Shown: positions 44,114 to 55,600 of the stretch, piece by piece
Numbering within the stretch: position 1 is the stretch's first letter
How the letters are laid out: each line of letters begins with the position of its first letter
Assembly: GCA_011037195.1 (NCBI GenBank)
Contig: JAAEAF010003575.1
Coordinates: forward strand, 1 to 64,000
Length of the DNA: 64,000 bases
Reading direction: 5' to 3'
Origin: Triatoma infestans
Lineage: Eukaryota; Arthropoda; Insecta; Hemiptera; Reduviidae
Program-made: the position numbers and the translations under genes
Notes under the pieces: model-generated
Told to the model about the DNA's origin: nothing
What the model saw: only the letters and a program-made list of their open reading frames with translations
The model's database searches: none

Positions 44114-45758
44114 TGGATGATAATAATAAAAATCTTTCTGGGTCTAGCCCACCAGCTCTTACCTTATCAACTTCCTCTTCTATCCCTATTCCAAACAATC
44201 CTTTCCCTACATCTCAGATCCTTCCCTTACTTATTCCTTCTATCACCTCTTCTACTCCCCTACCGATTGGATTCAATGGCAATGGACAAGGCATATCAAC
44301 GAAAAATAACTCTGGAACTGCAGGTAACTCTGCAGCCTTACAACCCCCCTTCCCCTCCAAGGAAGAAGGCCAGGGCCGGCAATGAGTAAGAGGTAAGTGG
44401 AAAATTGTTTACAAATTTGGAGGAAAAAATTGGGGCAAATATTTCGTTATAAAAAAGAAAAAAAGGAACCTTCACAAATGACTATTCCTTTATACTTTAT
44501 AAATTTATTAAGACGACATTGGGCAAAACCAAAAGCACCAAAAGTTAAATGATGGCTCCATCTGCATTGAATGCGAGAATAGAACACAAGTAAAAGCCAT
44601 CTCGAGTTTGGAGAAATACATGGATGCTAAATTGGAAGTAAGTCCCCATAAAAGCCTAAATAATTCTCAAGGCGTGATTACATGCAGGGACTTAATAAAT
44701 AGTTCAATAGAAGACATAAAAGATGGTCTGGCAGATCAGGGCGTGGCAGAGGTGAGGCGCATAAAGCGGTGGCAGGATGGTGAGTTAATGGACACCTCCT
44801 CCCTTGTGCTGACGTTTGATCGCCCAAAACCGCCTCAAATGATAGATACCGCCTTTTACAAATTGAGAGTGCGCCCATATATACCATCTCCACCCATATA
44901 TACCATCTCCAATGAGAAGTTATAAATGTCAAAGGTTTGGGCACACTTCATTGAAATGTAAAGCAACTGAGGCGGTCTGTGAATGTGGCAAAATTAAACA
45001 TGAAAGCGGATGTGTCCGCGAATAACGTGTGTAAATTGTGGCGGAGAACACACAGCCAGATCCACGGGGTGTCCAACTCTAATTAAAGAAAAGGAAATTC
45101 AAAGAGTGAAAACACTTCAACAATTGCCCTACTATGAAGCAAGGGCGATTATTGAAAGTAAATCATATGTAAATCAAGAAATTTCATATTCCGAAAAAGC
45201 AAGGGCACCCTTATCAGTGGTACACTTTATCCAAGCCCCCGAAAATACCCAGGGGCAACAAATTAAAGGCCCATCCCCGGCCCTAAGGGAAACTATTGGA
45301 AACCTGGGAGAAATCCTACCACCCAGCTCTTCCCCTGGGTGCGTGAGCTATTAAGGTGGGGGAAAACCACCACTCAGAATTACCCCTCAAGGGACACTGG
45401 TAGCCGCAAGGCTACCAACAACCACTCCCACTTCCAGTGGGTGTGATGCTAAGGTGGGAGTAATCCTGCCTAAAGTATTACTTCCTCTGAAGGGGAGTAG
45501 AAGGTGGTTAGTCCACCAAAACGCTCCCCTAAGAGGAAAGAACCAAAGTTTGTACTGCCTTCCCCTTTTCCAGTAAGGATTAAGGGGAAAAGAATCACAA
45601 CGTCCTCCAAGAATGTCTGCTCCCCAAAAAAGCAGCTGCTGGGGACAGACATAGATGCGTCAGAATCGGAGAGGGATAATCATTCTGATTACCCTCCAAG
45701 CAGAAAGAAAAGAGGCTGGCCCAAAGGCAAGCCGCGGAAAGAGTGTGCCACTGATTGA
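44114..45758 (+). pseudogene. I-like LINE ORF1 (gag-like), broken
   Basis: Likely start ATG at 44114 (MDDNNKNLSGSSPPALTLST), a Ser/Pro-rich head that breaks near 44385. The middle (44608-44925: DLINSSIEDIKDGLADQGV, EVRRIKRW) is an RNA-binding-like region. After a frameshift come zinc knuckles YKCQRFGHTSLKC and CVNCGGEHTARSTGC (to about 45080) and EIQRVKTLQQLPYYEARAII. The C-terminal frame (45504-45758) is basic and ends with SRKKRGWPKGKPRKE, an AT-hook-like stretch. Same protein type as the ORF1 at 11706-12985. Confidence 0.75.
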
Positions 45759-45919
45759 AGAAGAATTTCTCAATTCATCATCCACGTATGTAAGTCAGTA
45801 TATATTTATAATAATTTATTCCAAACTTTTTGAAAAATATTGTATAGTCTTAAAAATTCCGTGAATATGTTTAATTCAAAAGCTTTAAGAAGATCTTGCC
45901 ACATGTGGTCACCATAAAT

Positions 45920-48900
45920 ATTAATATGTGTGAGTCCATTCTTCAATGGAACTTGAGGGGCTACATGAGTAACATGGAAGGTTTACGCCGATTAGTAGCG
46001 GAATACCGTCCATTTGGGTTGTGCTTCCAAAGAACAAAGATTCGCCCGGGGCAACTAATTCGTATCCCTGGATACAATATATTTGGCAAAGAGGTGCAAC
46101 CTGCCCCAGGTGGGACAGTGCACGGTGGTGTCGCCGTTTGTGTACGGGAAAACATCCCCAGCAAACGGCTGAACCTACAAACCAATTTACCGTGCCAAAC
46201 CAATTGCCGTGCGCCAAGCTGTAGCATTTCAGGTTACTTTAGTTAGTATTTACCTACCAGACACACTCTGGCGGAGAAGTGACCTGGAGGATTTGCTCTC
46301 GCAGCTCTCTACCCCGGTGTTACTGAGAGATTTTAACTCTCATAACACCTGGTGAGGGTCAATTCGAGCCGATGCTCGAGGCAGAGCTCTTGAGGAAATT
46401 ATAGATAACTCCTCAATAATGGTGCAGCAACATATTTTAACGCACACTCAGGTCGCTTTAGCGCCATTGATCTGAGTGCTGCAACCGTCCACCATAGCCG
46501 TACGTTTGGAATTGATCATCTTAGATGAATTATACCACAGTGACCACTATCCAATCTTGGTATCGAGCTCCATCTCCAGGGCAGATTTTATAATGCCTTG
46601 GAGATACGATATCAAAAGAGCAAATTGGCCTGCGTACTCTGTTAGAGTAGTGGCACCATCCCTCACAGGAGATGCCAGTCTTGATGCAAACAATTTTGAA
46701 GAAGCGCTTAAACAAGCAGCCGGGGATTCAATCCTGCGGGTAGGTGGGAGAGTCGTAAGACCCCCCGTCCCCTGGTGGATCCCGGACTGTAAAATAGCTA
46801 ACGCAGCCAAAAAGCGAGCCTTTAATAGATTCAAAAGATTCTACGGAAGAGAATTTAATTCTCTCCTACGGAAGAGAATTTAATACAATTCAAAAGATTA
46901 AGAACCAGAGAGAGGCGGATAATAAAAGAAGCAAAACGGAAAACACTCACTTCCTACGTGTCTAAGATTTCACCATCGTCGACGCTAAAGGAAGTGTGGG
47001 ATAAAGTAAGAGCCCTCTCTGGTGGACGTAGAACTCCGTTGATACCAGCTCTAAAAATTTATGATGTCGTCGTCACCGAGCCACGAGACGTGGCTGAGGC
47101 CTTTGCTGGACATTTGCACAGGTGTCAAGCTCTCAAAGTCGACAAGGAATTCCTCCGACGAAAAGGTGACGTGGAGCAACAGCCACTCGATTTTGAGATC
47201 GCCATCAATGACGCTTACAACGAACCGCTGGCCATCCATGAATTAGAACATGCACTACACAAATGCAAAGACACTGCTCCAGGGATTGATGGTATCCCAT
47301 ATGCTATGCTAAGAAATCTGAACTCACCTGGGAAGCTTGCTCTTCTCCAGTTGTATAACAACATGTGGAAGGCGGGCCAATACCCTGATGGTTGGCGGGA
47401 AGCAGTCATTATACCGATCCCTAAAGAAGGAAAAGACCCTAGCGATCCCTCTAGTTACAGGCCCATTTCGTTGACCACCTGCTTGAGCAAGGTCCTCGAA
47501 TCTATGATTAATTATAGTATGGTATATGTATTGGAAACGAGAGGACTTTACAACCAGCATCAAGCGGGATTCGCAGATATCGTTCCACGTTGGATCAAAT
47601 GAGCCAACTCGAGGTCTATGTGCAAAAGCATTTATGCGGAGGGAGCATGTGCTGGATGTGTTCTTTGTCCTAGAGAAGGCCTATGACACCACGTGGAGAT
47701 ATGCGATTCTGCGAAAGTGTCACGAATGGGGACTGAGAGGGAAGCTGCCGAGGTTCCTCCCTTTCCGTGGCTTTCTATAGTCGCGAAGGTTCCGGGTGCG
47801 ACTGGGGTCGGTCCTTTCGGACCCTCATTTTCTTGAAAACGGAATACCTCACGGGTCGGTATTAAGTGTTACACTATTTACGATGGTGGTTAATTGCGTT
47901 GCCGGAGTTGTAGATCATCCAAACATCTTTATATGTTGATGACCTCGTTATTTATTTATCATGGAATGATCTTAGTGAGGTGAATGAAACCCTACAGGCA
48001 GTAGACAGAGTAGCTAATGAGGCTTCTAGGAACGGGTTTAAATTCTCTAATACTACGTTTTCTGTCCCTACATTTTTGCCGCTTAAGGCACGAGCATAGT
48101 CCCCCTACTTTATTTTTGGACAGCACGCCGATTCAATATAAAGAAGCACCCGTTTCCTAGGCCTCATATTCGATACTAAGTTAACGTGGCAGGATCATAT
48201 AGACTATACATGCATGAAAGCAAGGAGAACCCTCGATATTTTGAAAATTCTTGGCAGCTATAAATGGGGTACGGAGCGGGAAATCCTAAAGCGTATTTTT
48301 ATTGCGCTTACCCGCTCCAAATTAGAATATGGAGCGCCAGTGTATAGCTCAGCGCGCAAATCACGCCTGAAGTTATTAGATAGAATTTATAATGAAGGAA
48401 TTAGGTTGTTTACAGGCGCCTTCCGGACCAGTCCTTTAGAAAGCCTATATGTAGAGTCAGGAATGCTACCACCTCAACTTAGGAGGGAACAGCTTACCCT
48501 GACCTACATTGCCGGAATATGCGGAAAGCGGTTTCATCCGTTATTCCATACCATATTCGAGGGCCCATTTCAACAAGAGTACCGTCAACAACAATCACGG
48601 ATGCGACCCCTCTGGGTCCGAGCGCTAGAGCTCTTAGACGCGGAGGGAGTAGACTTTGGCCCAGTGGAGGGTTGGCGCTTTGCTCACCTCCTCCCCCATG
48701 GCTACTACCTTCTACAAGCGTCCGTATGGACCTGGCAACACATAAAAAAGAGGAAACACCACCCATCGTCTATAGGCAAAAATTGTTAGAAATATTAAAC
48801 TTTTATTATGACTTCCGACCTGTCTTTACTGACGGGTCGATGTTAGGCGACGGTGTAGGTAGTGCTGTGTACACGGAGGGAGTTACCCTTAGTTGGACAC

Positions 48901-49619
48901 TTCCGCAATATGCAACCGGTACACTCCTGAGATGTTCGCAATTTGCCAGGACATAAAATTAATTCGAGATAAAAATTGTAATAAAACACTAATACTGACG
49001 GACTCATTAAGTGCATTACAGGCCCTCCGGGATAAGTTCTCGATGGACCCAATGGTCCTAAATATTTACAACTTAATGCAGCAACTAAGCGCACGTGGTC
49101 AAGAGGTGAAATTCGCCTGGGTGCCGGGCCACATTGGTGTGTCCGGTAACGAATGGGCGGACGAGGCAGCCAAGCGAGCTGCCTCTACCCAAACAAATGA
49201 TGTCACCCCTGTAAGGCCCACTGACTTACAGGTTTATATGAAATACGTACATTATCAATAAAAAATGGCAAAGTCGGTGGGACAGAATAAGTGAAAAATT
49301 AAAAGGCATTAAACCACGTGTGCGAAATGTCATGATCGAGAACTACCCGCGGCACGAATCCGTGATTTTGACAAGGCTAAGGATAGGTCATACATGTGTG
49401 ACTCACGGGCACCTTATTGGTGGAAGAAGACCGAGTTGCTCTCATTGCCGAGAAAGGCTGACGGTAGCACATGTGTTGGAAGAGTGTCAGGCACTGCACA
49501 GACAGAGAGAAAGAACAGGCCTGCCACATGATAAGCGCGTTGTTTTACAAGAGGGTACTTCTTATAAAAGGAGGCTATTCGATTATTTAAAAGGTATAAA
49601 TCTATACAACAAAATTTAG
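45920..49619 (+). pseudogene. I-like LINE ORF2 (APE, RT, RNase H), broken
   Basis: Endonuclease: ILQWNLRGYMSNMEGL (45936), then breaks, DHYPILVSS (46540). RT: APGIDGIPYAMLRNL and YRPISLTTCLSKVLE (46958-47602), LEKAYDTTW (47670), degraded GIPHGSVL and YVDDLV near 47930, GLIFDTKLTW near 48170, then 48214-48789. RNase H: VFTDGSMLG (48825), break, LTDSLSALQAL (49000), WVPGHIGVSGNEWADEAAKR (49120). C-terminal Cys/His: CSHCRERLTVAHVLEEC (49440). Seven or more frame breaks. The YADD position reads YVDD. Homologous in order and length to ORF2 at 7603-11316. Confidence 0.85.
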
Positions 49620-49734
49620 GTTTAGTAGTTAGGTTAGGCAAATCTGGGTGAAGGAATATTGAGTACTTCACCCAATAGGTTAGTTATTTCAAAAGGGAAA
49701 GGAATATCGAGTACTTTCCCCTTCGTGTATATAT

Positions 49735-49965
49735 TAGTATGAATGTATTTATTGGCGTGAATGTATTTATTAGCGTGAACGGTTTTATAGCGTGAATGTA
49801 TATGTTGGCGAGAATGTATTTATTAGCTTGAACGGTTTTATAGCATGCATGTATTTATTGGCGTGAATGTATTTATTAGCGTGAACGGTTTTGTAGCATG
49901 AATGTATTTATTAGCGTGAACGGTTTTATAGTGTGAATGTATTTACTGGCGAGAATGCTGGAACA
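49735..49965 (+). repeat. Minisatellite in the LINE 3' UTR
   Basis: Alternating 18-20-bp units, GCGTGAATGTATTTATT(G/A) and GCGTGAACGGTTTTATA, about 11 in all. The 3' UTR of the other I-like LINE has a degenerate counterpart (GTATGTATTTATTAGG, ACGTGAATGG near 7370-7420). Confidence 0.7.
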
Positions 49966-50441
49966 AATGGTTAGGTTAGTATTTTATTTTTTTTCTTGGG
50001 GTTGAAAGAAAATTTATAAGAGTATTTCAACCCCTTAGGTTTAGTTTAATTTAGGAATACCTATTATAGAATCACATGTACAGGAACATATGTTCAAAGT
50101 ACTGCAACTCTCAGTTAGTTTGTTCAACAACCTCCTTAAGCAAAGTCATATAACTAAATATCCTAAATATCTATGAAAATTATATCAAATGAAAATAATG
50201 ATGCTTTTGGTTTTTGTCGAATCCCCCCCCCATCATTTCTAGACGTTAAGGGATGACACAATAATATTCCATACTCCCCCTCGTCGACTAGACCGATGAC
50301 ATAAGTGGGGAAGTGTGGGAAGAAAATTAACAACCAACGGCTCCACCCTACTTTGTTGAGCAAAGTATTGTGGTGGCTGACAAATAAGGTACTGGTGTCA
50401 TCCCAGCTCGACTGGCCACACGGATTAGATAATAAATATGG

Positions 50442-50472
50442 GGCGCTAATGACCACAGCAGTCGATGCGCCC
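50442..50472 (+). other. LINE 3'-terminal hairpin shared with SINEs
   Basis: GGGGCGCTAATGACC...GTCGATGCGCCC can pair GGGCGC with GCGCCC at its ends. The same pattern closes the SINEs at 27001, 31597 and 51050 (GGCGCCAATGACCATAG...GCGCC) and the fragment at 33621. This would be the RT recognition site of the element. Confidence 0.7.
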
Positions 50473-51049
50473 AAAAAAAAACAAAAAAAAAACGTATTTG
50501 TTAAGTTCTATACGTGTAATTTTCTAATTCGTATCTACAAAAATTATTGTAAGTTTAATAATAACGAATAGTATTCTATTTTTTTAGTAATTTTTATAGA
50601 TGTGATTCCTTCAGAATTTTTATTAAAATTTTTGAGTTTTAGTTAACCCAATTTCTAAGGGTGCACCGTATACAAATCTAATGCCTAGACAATTGCACAG
50701 AATTCGGTATTCTTATTTTGTTACTTTTTTTATGTCGTTGAGCATGTAGGGTCAATTAATCGCTTGTGAGGTAGATATATTGCAAGTCATAGTAGTATTA
50801 TGTGACAAATCAATTAGCAATATAATTTCTTGTTATTTTTAGCATATAATAATAAAGCTTATACGAAATGTATTTTTTTATTTAAGAATTTTATTAAATG
50901 AGCTCAGCGAATTTAAATAACATCTTAATTTCTTTGCGAACCGTTAAAATTACGTCACGGACCACCAGTGGTCCGCGTACACCGGTTGCCGACCGCTGAT
51001 TTAAATAAAATATTCCATTTCAATATCAATAACAAGAAGTAATAACTTG

Positions 51050-51250
51050 CAGAGGGAAGGGAATAGCTAAGTTGTTCGAGTCCAGCTGTGCTGCCCTTAG
51101 ATTTTTTCTTCCTAGGAGCCTCTATAGCTCACTGTCCGCTGATTGACAGTGTTGTTTGTAACGAGAGAACACTGTCCGAGACCGGCAGTGCAATGAGAAG
51201 GCTCCGGCGCCAATGACCATAGTTGACGCGCCTTAAATTAAAAAAAAATA
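51050..51250 (+). repeat. tRNA-derived SINE with internal deletion
   Basis: GGGAATAGCTAAG passes directly into TTGTTCGAGTCC, so the central tRNA part between A- and B-box is lost. The body (CTTCCTAGGAGCC, AACGAGAGAACACTG) and the tail GGCGCCAATGACCATAG...GCGCCTTAAATT with poly(A) are as in the copy at 27001. Confidence 0.8.
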
Positions 51251-51854
51251 ATAATAATAACTAGCAGTTTTTTGAAAATACGATGCATATCGCCATTTTT
51301 GTGAGAGATCTTATATAATTTTTCCTAATTAGCAAAATTGTGTGTTTAAAAGTTGGCAGCACTTTTAATCTCTTGAGATTAACACTATTTTTACTGTTTT
51401 TATTTATTTATTTAATTTTTTTACAAAGATCCATTAGTCTGCAGCCGTTAAAAATATTAGGTAAATCGATAATGCTATGCTTGAACTATCCGCTTGGAGT
51501 ATTGAAAGGCAGGAGAAGTGTTGCTTCTTCGAATAATTGTGTAGAAACTTAGAAACAGGAAAACTGTTTAAACAGAGATGATGGAGTCAATATGGTTCTG
51601 CTATTCTCAGAGAAAGGAGAGAAAAAGAAAATGAAAAAATTATTAACAGATTTCTGGAGCAAAACAAGGTTACAACTTTGCCAGAGGGGCAGTAAAAAAA
51701 GAGACTTAGACCTCGTCATCCGCCAGCCAATCACATGCATCGAAGGACAAATTAAGCCTCGTCTCTGTTCTACCTTCCCTTTTACTTGCCACTGTTGCTT
51801 TGGCATCCAAGGCGACACTACCCTAAATAAGCCTATTGCAATCTTCGGTTTATA
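51251..51854. other. No gene seen
   Basis: Overlapping frames of 87-89 codons on both strands at 51549-51855 have no recognisable motif and no splice support. The rest is AT-rich. Confidence 0.4.
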
Positions 51855-52235
51855 ACTATCTAAAGATCTAACTATCTCACTATCTATCTATTCATCTGGC
51901 TATCTATCTAACTAGTTAACTAAGTATCTAACAATGTAACTTTCTAACGATCTAACTATCTCACTATCTAACTCTCTAATTATCTAACTAACTATATAAC
52001 TAATTAACTATCTAACAATCTATCTAGCTATTTAACTATCTAACTATCCATTAACTCTCGATCTAACTAACTAACTATTAAACTATGCAACCAGTCCAAT
52101 TTTTTAACTATCTAACGACCTAACGATCTAACTATCTCACTATCTAATTATGTAACTATCAACCTACCAATCAAACTGTCTAACTATCTAACTACTAATT
52201 AACTAACTATCTAAATATCTAACCATCTACTATCG
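51855..52235. repeat. Degenerate CTAACTAT simple repeat
   Basis: About 380 bp of imperfect ATCTAACTATCTAACTATC units with scattered substitutions. Low complexity, no coding potential. Confidence 0.85.
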
Positions 52236-52454
52236 GCGCGGTACAAACACTGAATGGCAATTCAATTATCTGCAGGCAAAGAATATGCCAAAGATCGCAG
52301 CAGAAGTTCGGTACGACAATAATTCTGTTCCCAATAGGCTTGAAAGTATGCATTGTGACGGGAATAATAATAATGGGAAAAATAAAAGTAGAATGTAATC
52401 CAAGCACCTGATATTTTATACTATTATTACATTCTTAATTTCTTCATCCAAATA

Positions 52455-52658
52455 TTAAAACCAGGCGATCACCCGTACTGGCGATCCAGTGCCATTTACC
52501 AGTTTCAGTGGTAATGCCGCCAGCTGGAAGATTGGTGGCAGCGGTGTTGAAAGATCAAGACTTTCTAAGATGTAGATATCGTTGCTGAGCAAAGACTTAT
52601 GCACTATGACATGATTATCTTGATCGATGGCTAATGTATCCACTCCCACGCCGTACAC
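52455..52658 (-). CDS. Cyclase terminal exon
   Basis: Acceptor TTTTGATGCAG, phase 0. Encodes VYGVGVDTLAIDQDNHVIV, HKSLLSNDIYILESLDLS (with the conserved His and Glu) and the C-terminal SPVRVIAWF before TAA. It follows a 3.3-kb intron. A dead copy lies at 30291-30478. Confidence 0.9.
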   Translation of the reverse strand: MYGVGVDTLAIDQDNHVIVHKSLLSNDIYILESLDLSTPLPPIFQLAALPLKLVNGTGSPVRVIAWF

Positions 52659-55600
52659 CTGCATCAAAATACAGTAATTTCAATTTAATTTGTCCTAATA
52701 AACAAAATATTATTATGAGAGAGTACAATAGATTTGAAGGCAGAAAAAAATAGAACAGACCTCTTTTAGATGGCCGGGCACTTGGCATAAAAAGTAATGA
52801 AATGCAAGGAAATGCTTAGTACCTCCTCTATGCAGCCGAAACTTTTTCTGGGATAAAATGGTCTAAAGGATATTCGGGTGACACCTGGAGAAGCTGCGGC
52901 TAGAAGCTTTAGCAGCTGCATATTCTATGGAAAGATGGAGGAGGGCTCCAAAACATCTCTTGACAGACTGGGACGTTATCATTTAGAGAAAGTTTGTAAG
53001 CGTGGTTACTTACCGGGCATTGGAAGAGTAGATATCCCTCCTAGAATCTACTCTGATTAGAAAAATCTGATGTAAAACACTCACACGTTTTTCATACAAT
53101 TATAAAATGGAAAAATTTACTCAGTTGCTCTGACATAAATATAGAGGTTGTGGGGGTTCACCCAGAAAGTGAGCCATACTTTCATAAGTATTTAAATTGC
53201 AGAGTGAGCAATTATATTAAAGTTTTATCTCCATGATTGATAATTGAAGTCCATCATCTCAGATCTCAATTTGAAAAACAGACTAACTTTGTAAATACTA
53301 AATTGGCGAATATATTCCAGATTATGATCGAGTCGCTTGTAGACGAGATGAAACCTCGAGGCCGACATATTAACTAGAAATTATCCCTCTGATTCACTCA
53401 CATTTTTTCCGACAGCAAAGCTACACAATTTTTAGCAGAATCTACACTGAAATTATCTACATTTAGCTGATTTGAAAATTCATGTGCTTTATCTATCCAG
53501 GTTTGGATCCACCCACTTCTCCACCTAATACAACTCTAACGTAACTAGATAGGCCAGTTTATTAAAATTGCTGAGTGTTTTGACAATAAAGGAAGAATGT
53601 AATAAATTTGAAAGTATACAAATACAAGACTTCAAGTTTAGTCTCCAAATATAATGCGTAGTTGGGGGTATTATTTGGGAGGGAAAGTACTCCTTTAATC
53701 GCGAAACGTTGGAATTTCTCTAATACATCATATTCTTTGTATCCCCATACCTGGGCCGCGTAACAAACAATACACCGTACAACTGCTTCAAACACCCCCC
53801 ACTTTACGTCCAAAATAACATTTTTATTATGGAATAAACTCCCCAACGTGTACGATTAAACCCTAACTTAGCTAACTTTATTTTTTCTTCAAAATGTTCT
53901 TTAAAAGTTAACTGGGGGTTCAAAATTACACCGAGGTATTTATAGGTTTTAACAATTTCTAAATTCTTTTTCTTAAACCTCCACTTTTCATAATCTTTGA
54001 TTTGTCTGTATTCACATTCAAACTCCAACGATCACAATAAACCTCTAAATCATCTATCATTTTCTGCAGAGCGATAGAAGATTCGGCCAATATTACCACA
54101 TCGCCCGCACACATCAAGATTTAATTATTCTATTATTAAGTTTAACACCACCTACCAAGTTAGCTGGTAGATCATCAATGAAAAGTGAAAAAAGTGTCGG
54201 ACTTTAAGCACAACCTTGTTGAGTCCAGTTGAGGTTGTAAACCAATCAGATAACTCTTTACCATTCCAAACCGCTGATTGTGTATTATTATAGAGACTTT
54301 CTACAATTGCAATGAACTTATAAGAGGCACCTAAATTACTCAACTTAAAAACGAGGGCATTTCTATCTATCGAATGGAAGGCGGCTGAGAAGTCAAGAAA
54401 AAAGCGTAAACTCTTTGATTATTGGCTCTACATTTCAACTTCACCATATTAGACGGATACATAATTATCCGATGGAGAAAAACCTGTTCTGAAACCACCT
54501 TGATAATCCCACCATCTTGATATGAAATTACTGGAAAATGTTTCAAATAAAAGTGAAACGTTCATATCTCTGCAGTTAGCATTTTAATCTGAAACAAAAT
54601 TATGGTATCCATTTTCGAGAAAATTCCAAAAACTCAGCAGCCATATTCTGTAAAGTCACGCTACTGATTGGGTTAACCCATTGTCTTCAAATTTAGACTT
54701 GTAGCAATGCTTCATATATATATATAAAATATAGTGCCGTGTCTATACATTATACTAAAGTGGTATTTTAGAGGAATCTAAACGATACTGTATCCCAAGA
54801 ATTCCCGCCTAAAAAAACAAACTTTCCCGAGGAAATGTTAAGTGACAGGTATGTATGTGTGTTGATAGTTAGTATACGATGTTATCGTTGGAGCCTTTTT
54901 CAAGAAAATCAGGAAAAACTGAAAAAAAAAAAATTCAGTAAAGTCATACTTCCGATTGATGGATTTTGTCCGAAACCTATGTGTAGATGTGATGGAAGTA
55001 CCTAGGCCGAGTACCAGGTTAGAGCAAAACCACCGCGATTTTTCGTTTTTGAGATATTTTGTTCACACACATTCAGACCATTTTCTACAAACATTTTTTA
55101 CTTTACTCAGAGGACCTCAAAATATGTATTTCCAGTGTACCCAATTGCGCAGTTTTAACATGATCTCTGCCTTCTTGTGGGTACCCTAGATACTCTGACA
55201 CTAACACATCTACAGTCTACTGTCACATTAGTTAGTGTATGTAACTTCTTGCTTTATAAACCACGTGGTCACTAATATCTTCTTAAATTTTTGCAGACGT
55301 GCAATACTAATGCTAATTAAGCGTTTAGTAAAACTTCCTTATTTGAAGAAATTTGTTTAATAGTGTAGTAATAATTGCAATAGTGTAGTAATAATTGCAA
55401 TAGTGTAGTAATAATTGCAATAGTGTAGTAATAATTGCAATAGTGTAGTAATAATTGCAATAGTGTAGTAATAATTGCAATAAAGTAGTATGAGAAAGAT
55501 CCATGAATGTATCACAACAGGTTTTTTTCTTTCTAAAGCGGAACAATCTGAAAATAAAAAATGGATTAAACTTTACGTTAAGTTAGAAACCTATTATTTC

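Larger units (their letters stand above)
43467..50490 (+). mobile_element. Full-length I-like LINE, frameshifted, perfect 11-bp TSD
   Basis: AACGTATTTGT flanks both ends (43456-43466 and 50491-50501). A GC-rich 5' UTR (CCCCGCAGGGGG start), ORF1 with zinc knuckles, ORF2 with APE, RT and RNase H, a tandem-repeat 3' UTR and a terminal hairpin GGGGCGCTAATGACC...GTCGATGCGCCC plus poly(A) make a complete 7.0-kb element. The precise duplication shows a full-length insertion into a hAT shell. Many frameshifts now inactivate it. Confidence 0.88.
43224..50998. mobile_element. hAT-like DNA transposon ends around a nested LINE
   Basis: Left end TAGCGGTCGGAAACC, right end the inverse of CAGCGGTCGGCAACC. 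Flanks are TTTTAAAT (43216-43223) and ATTTAAAT (50999-51006), an 8-bp duplication with one mismatch, the hAT size. No transposase was seen. The LINE at 43467-50490 accounts for nearly all the interior, leaving a shell of about 240 bp plus 500 bp. Confidence 0.7.

Noticed and set aside
51549..51855. Overlapping 87-89-codon frames on both strands
   Set aside because: No motifs and no supporting signals; a chance pair of frames.
55362..55490. CRISPR-like array
   Set aside because: The units are contiguous with no spacers and the DNA is eukaryotic.
55325..55546. Protein-like repeat LLHYCNYYYTIAIITT
   Set aside because: It is the translation of the 20-bp tandem repeat.
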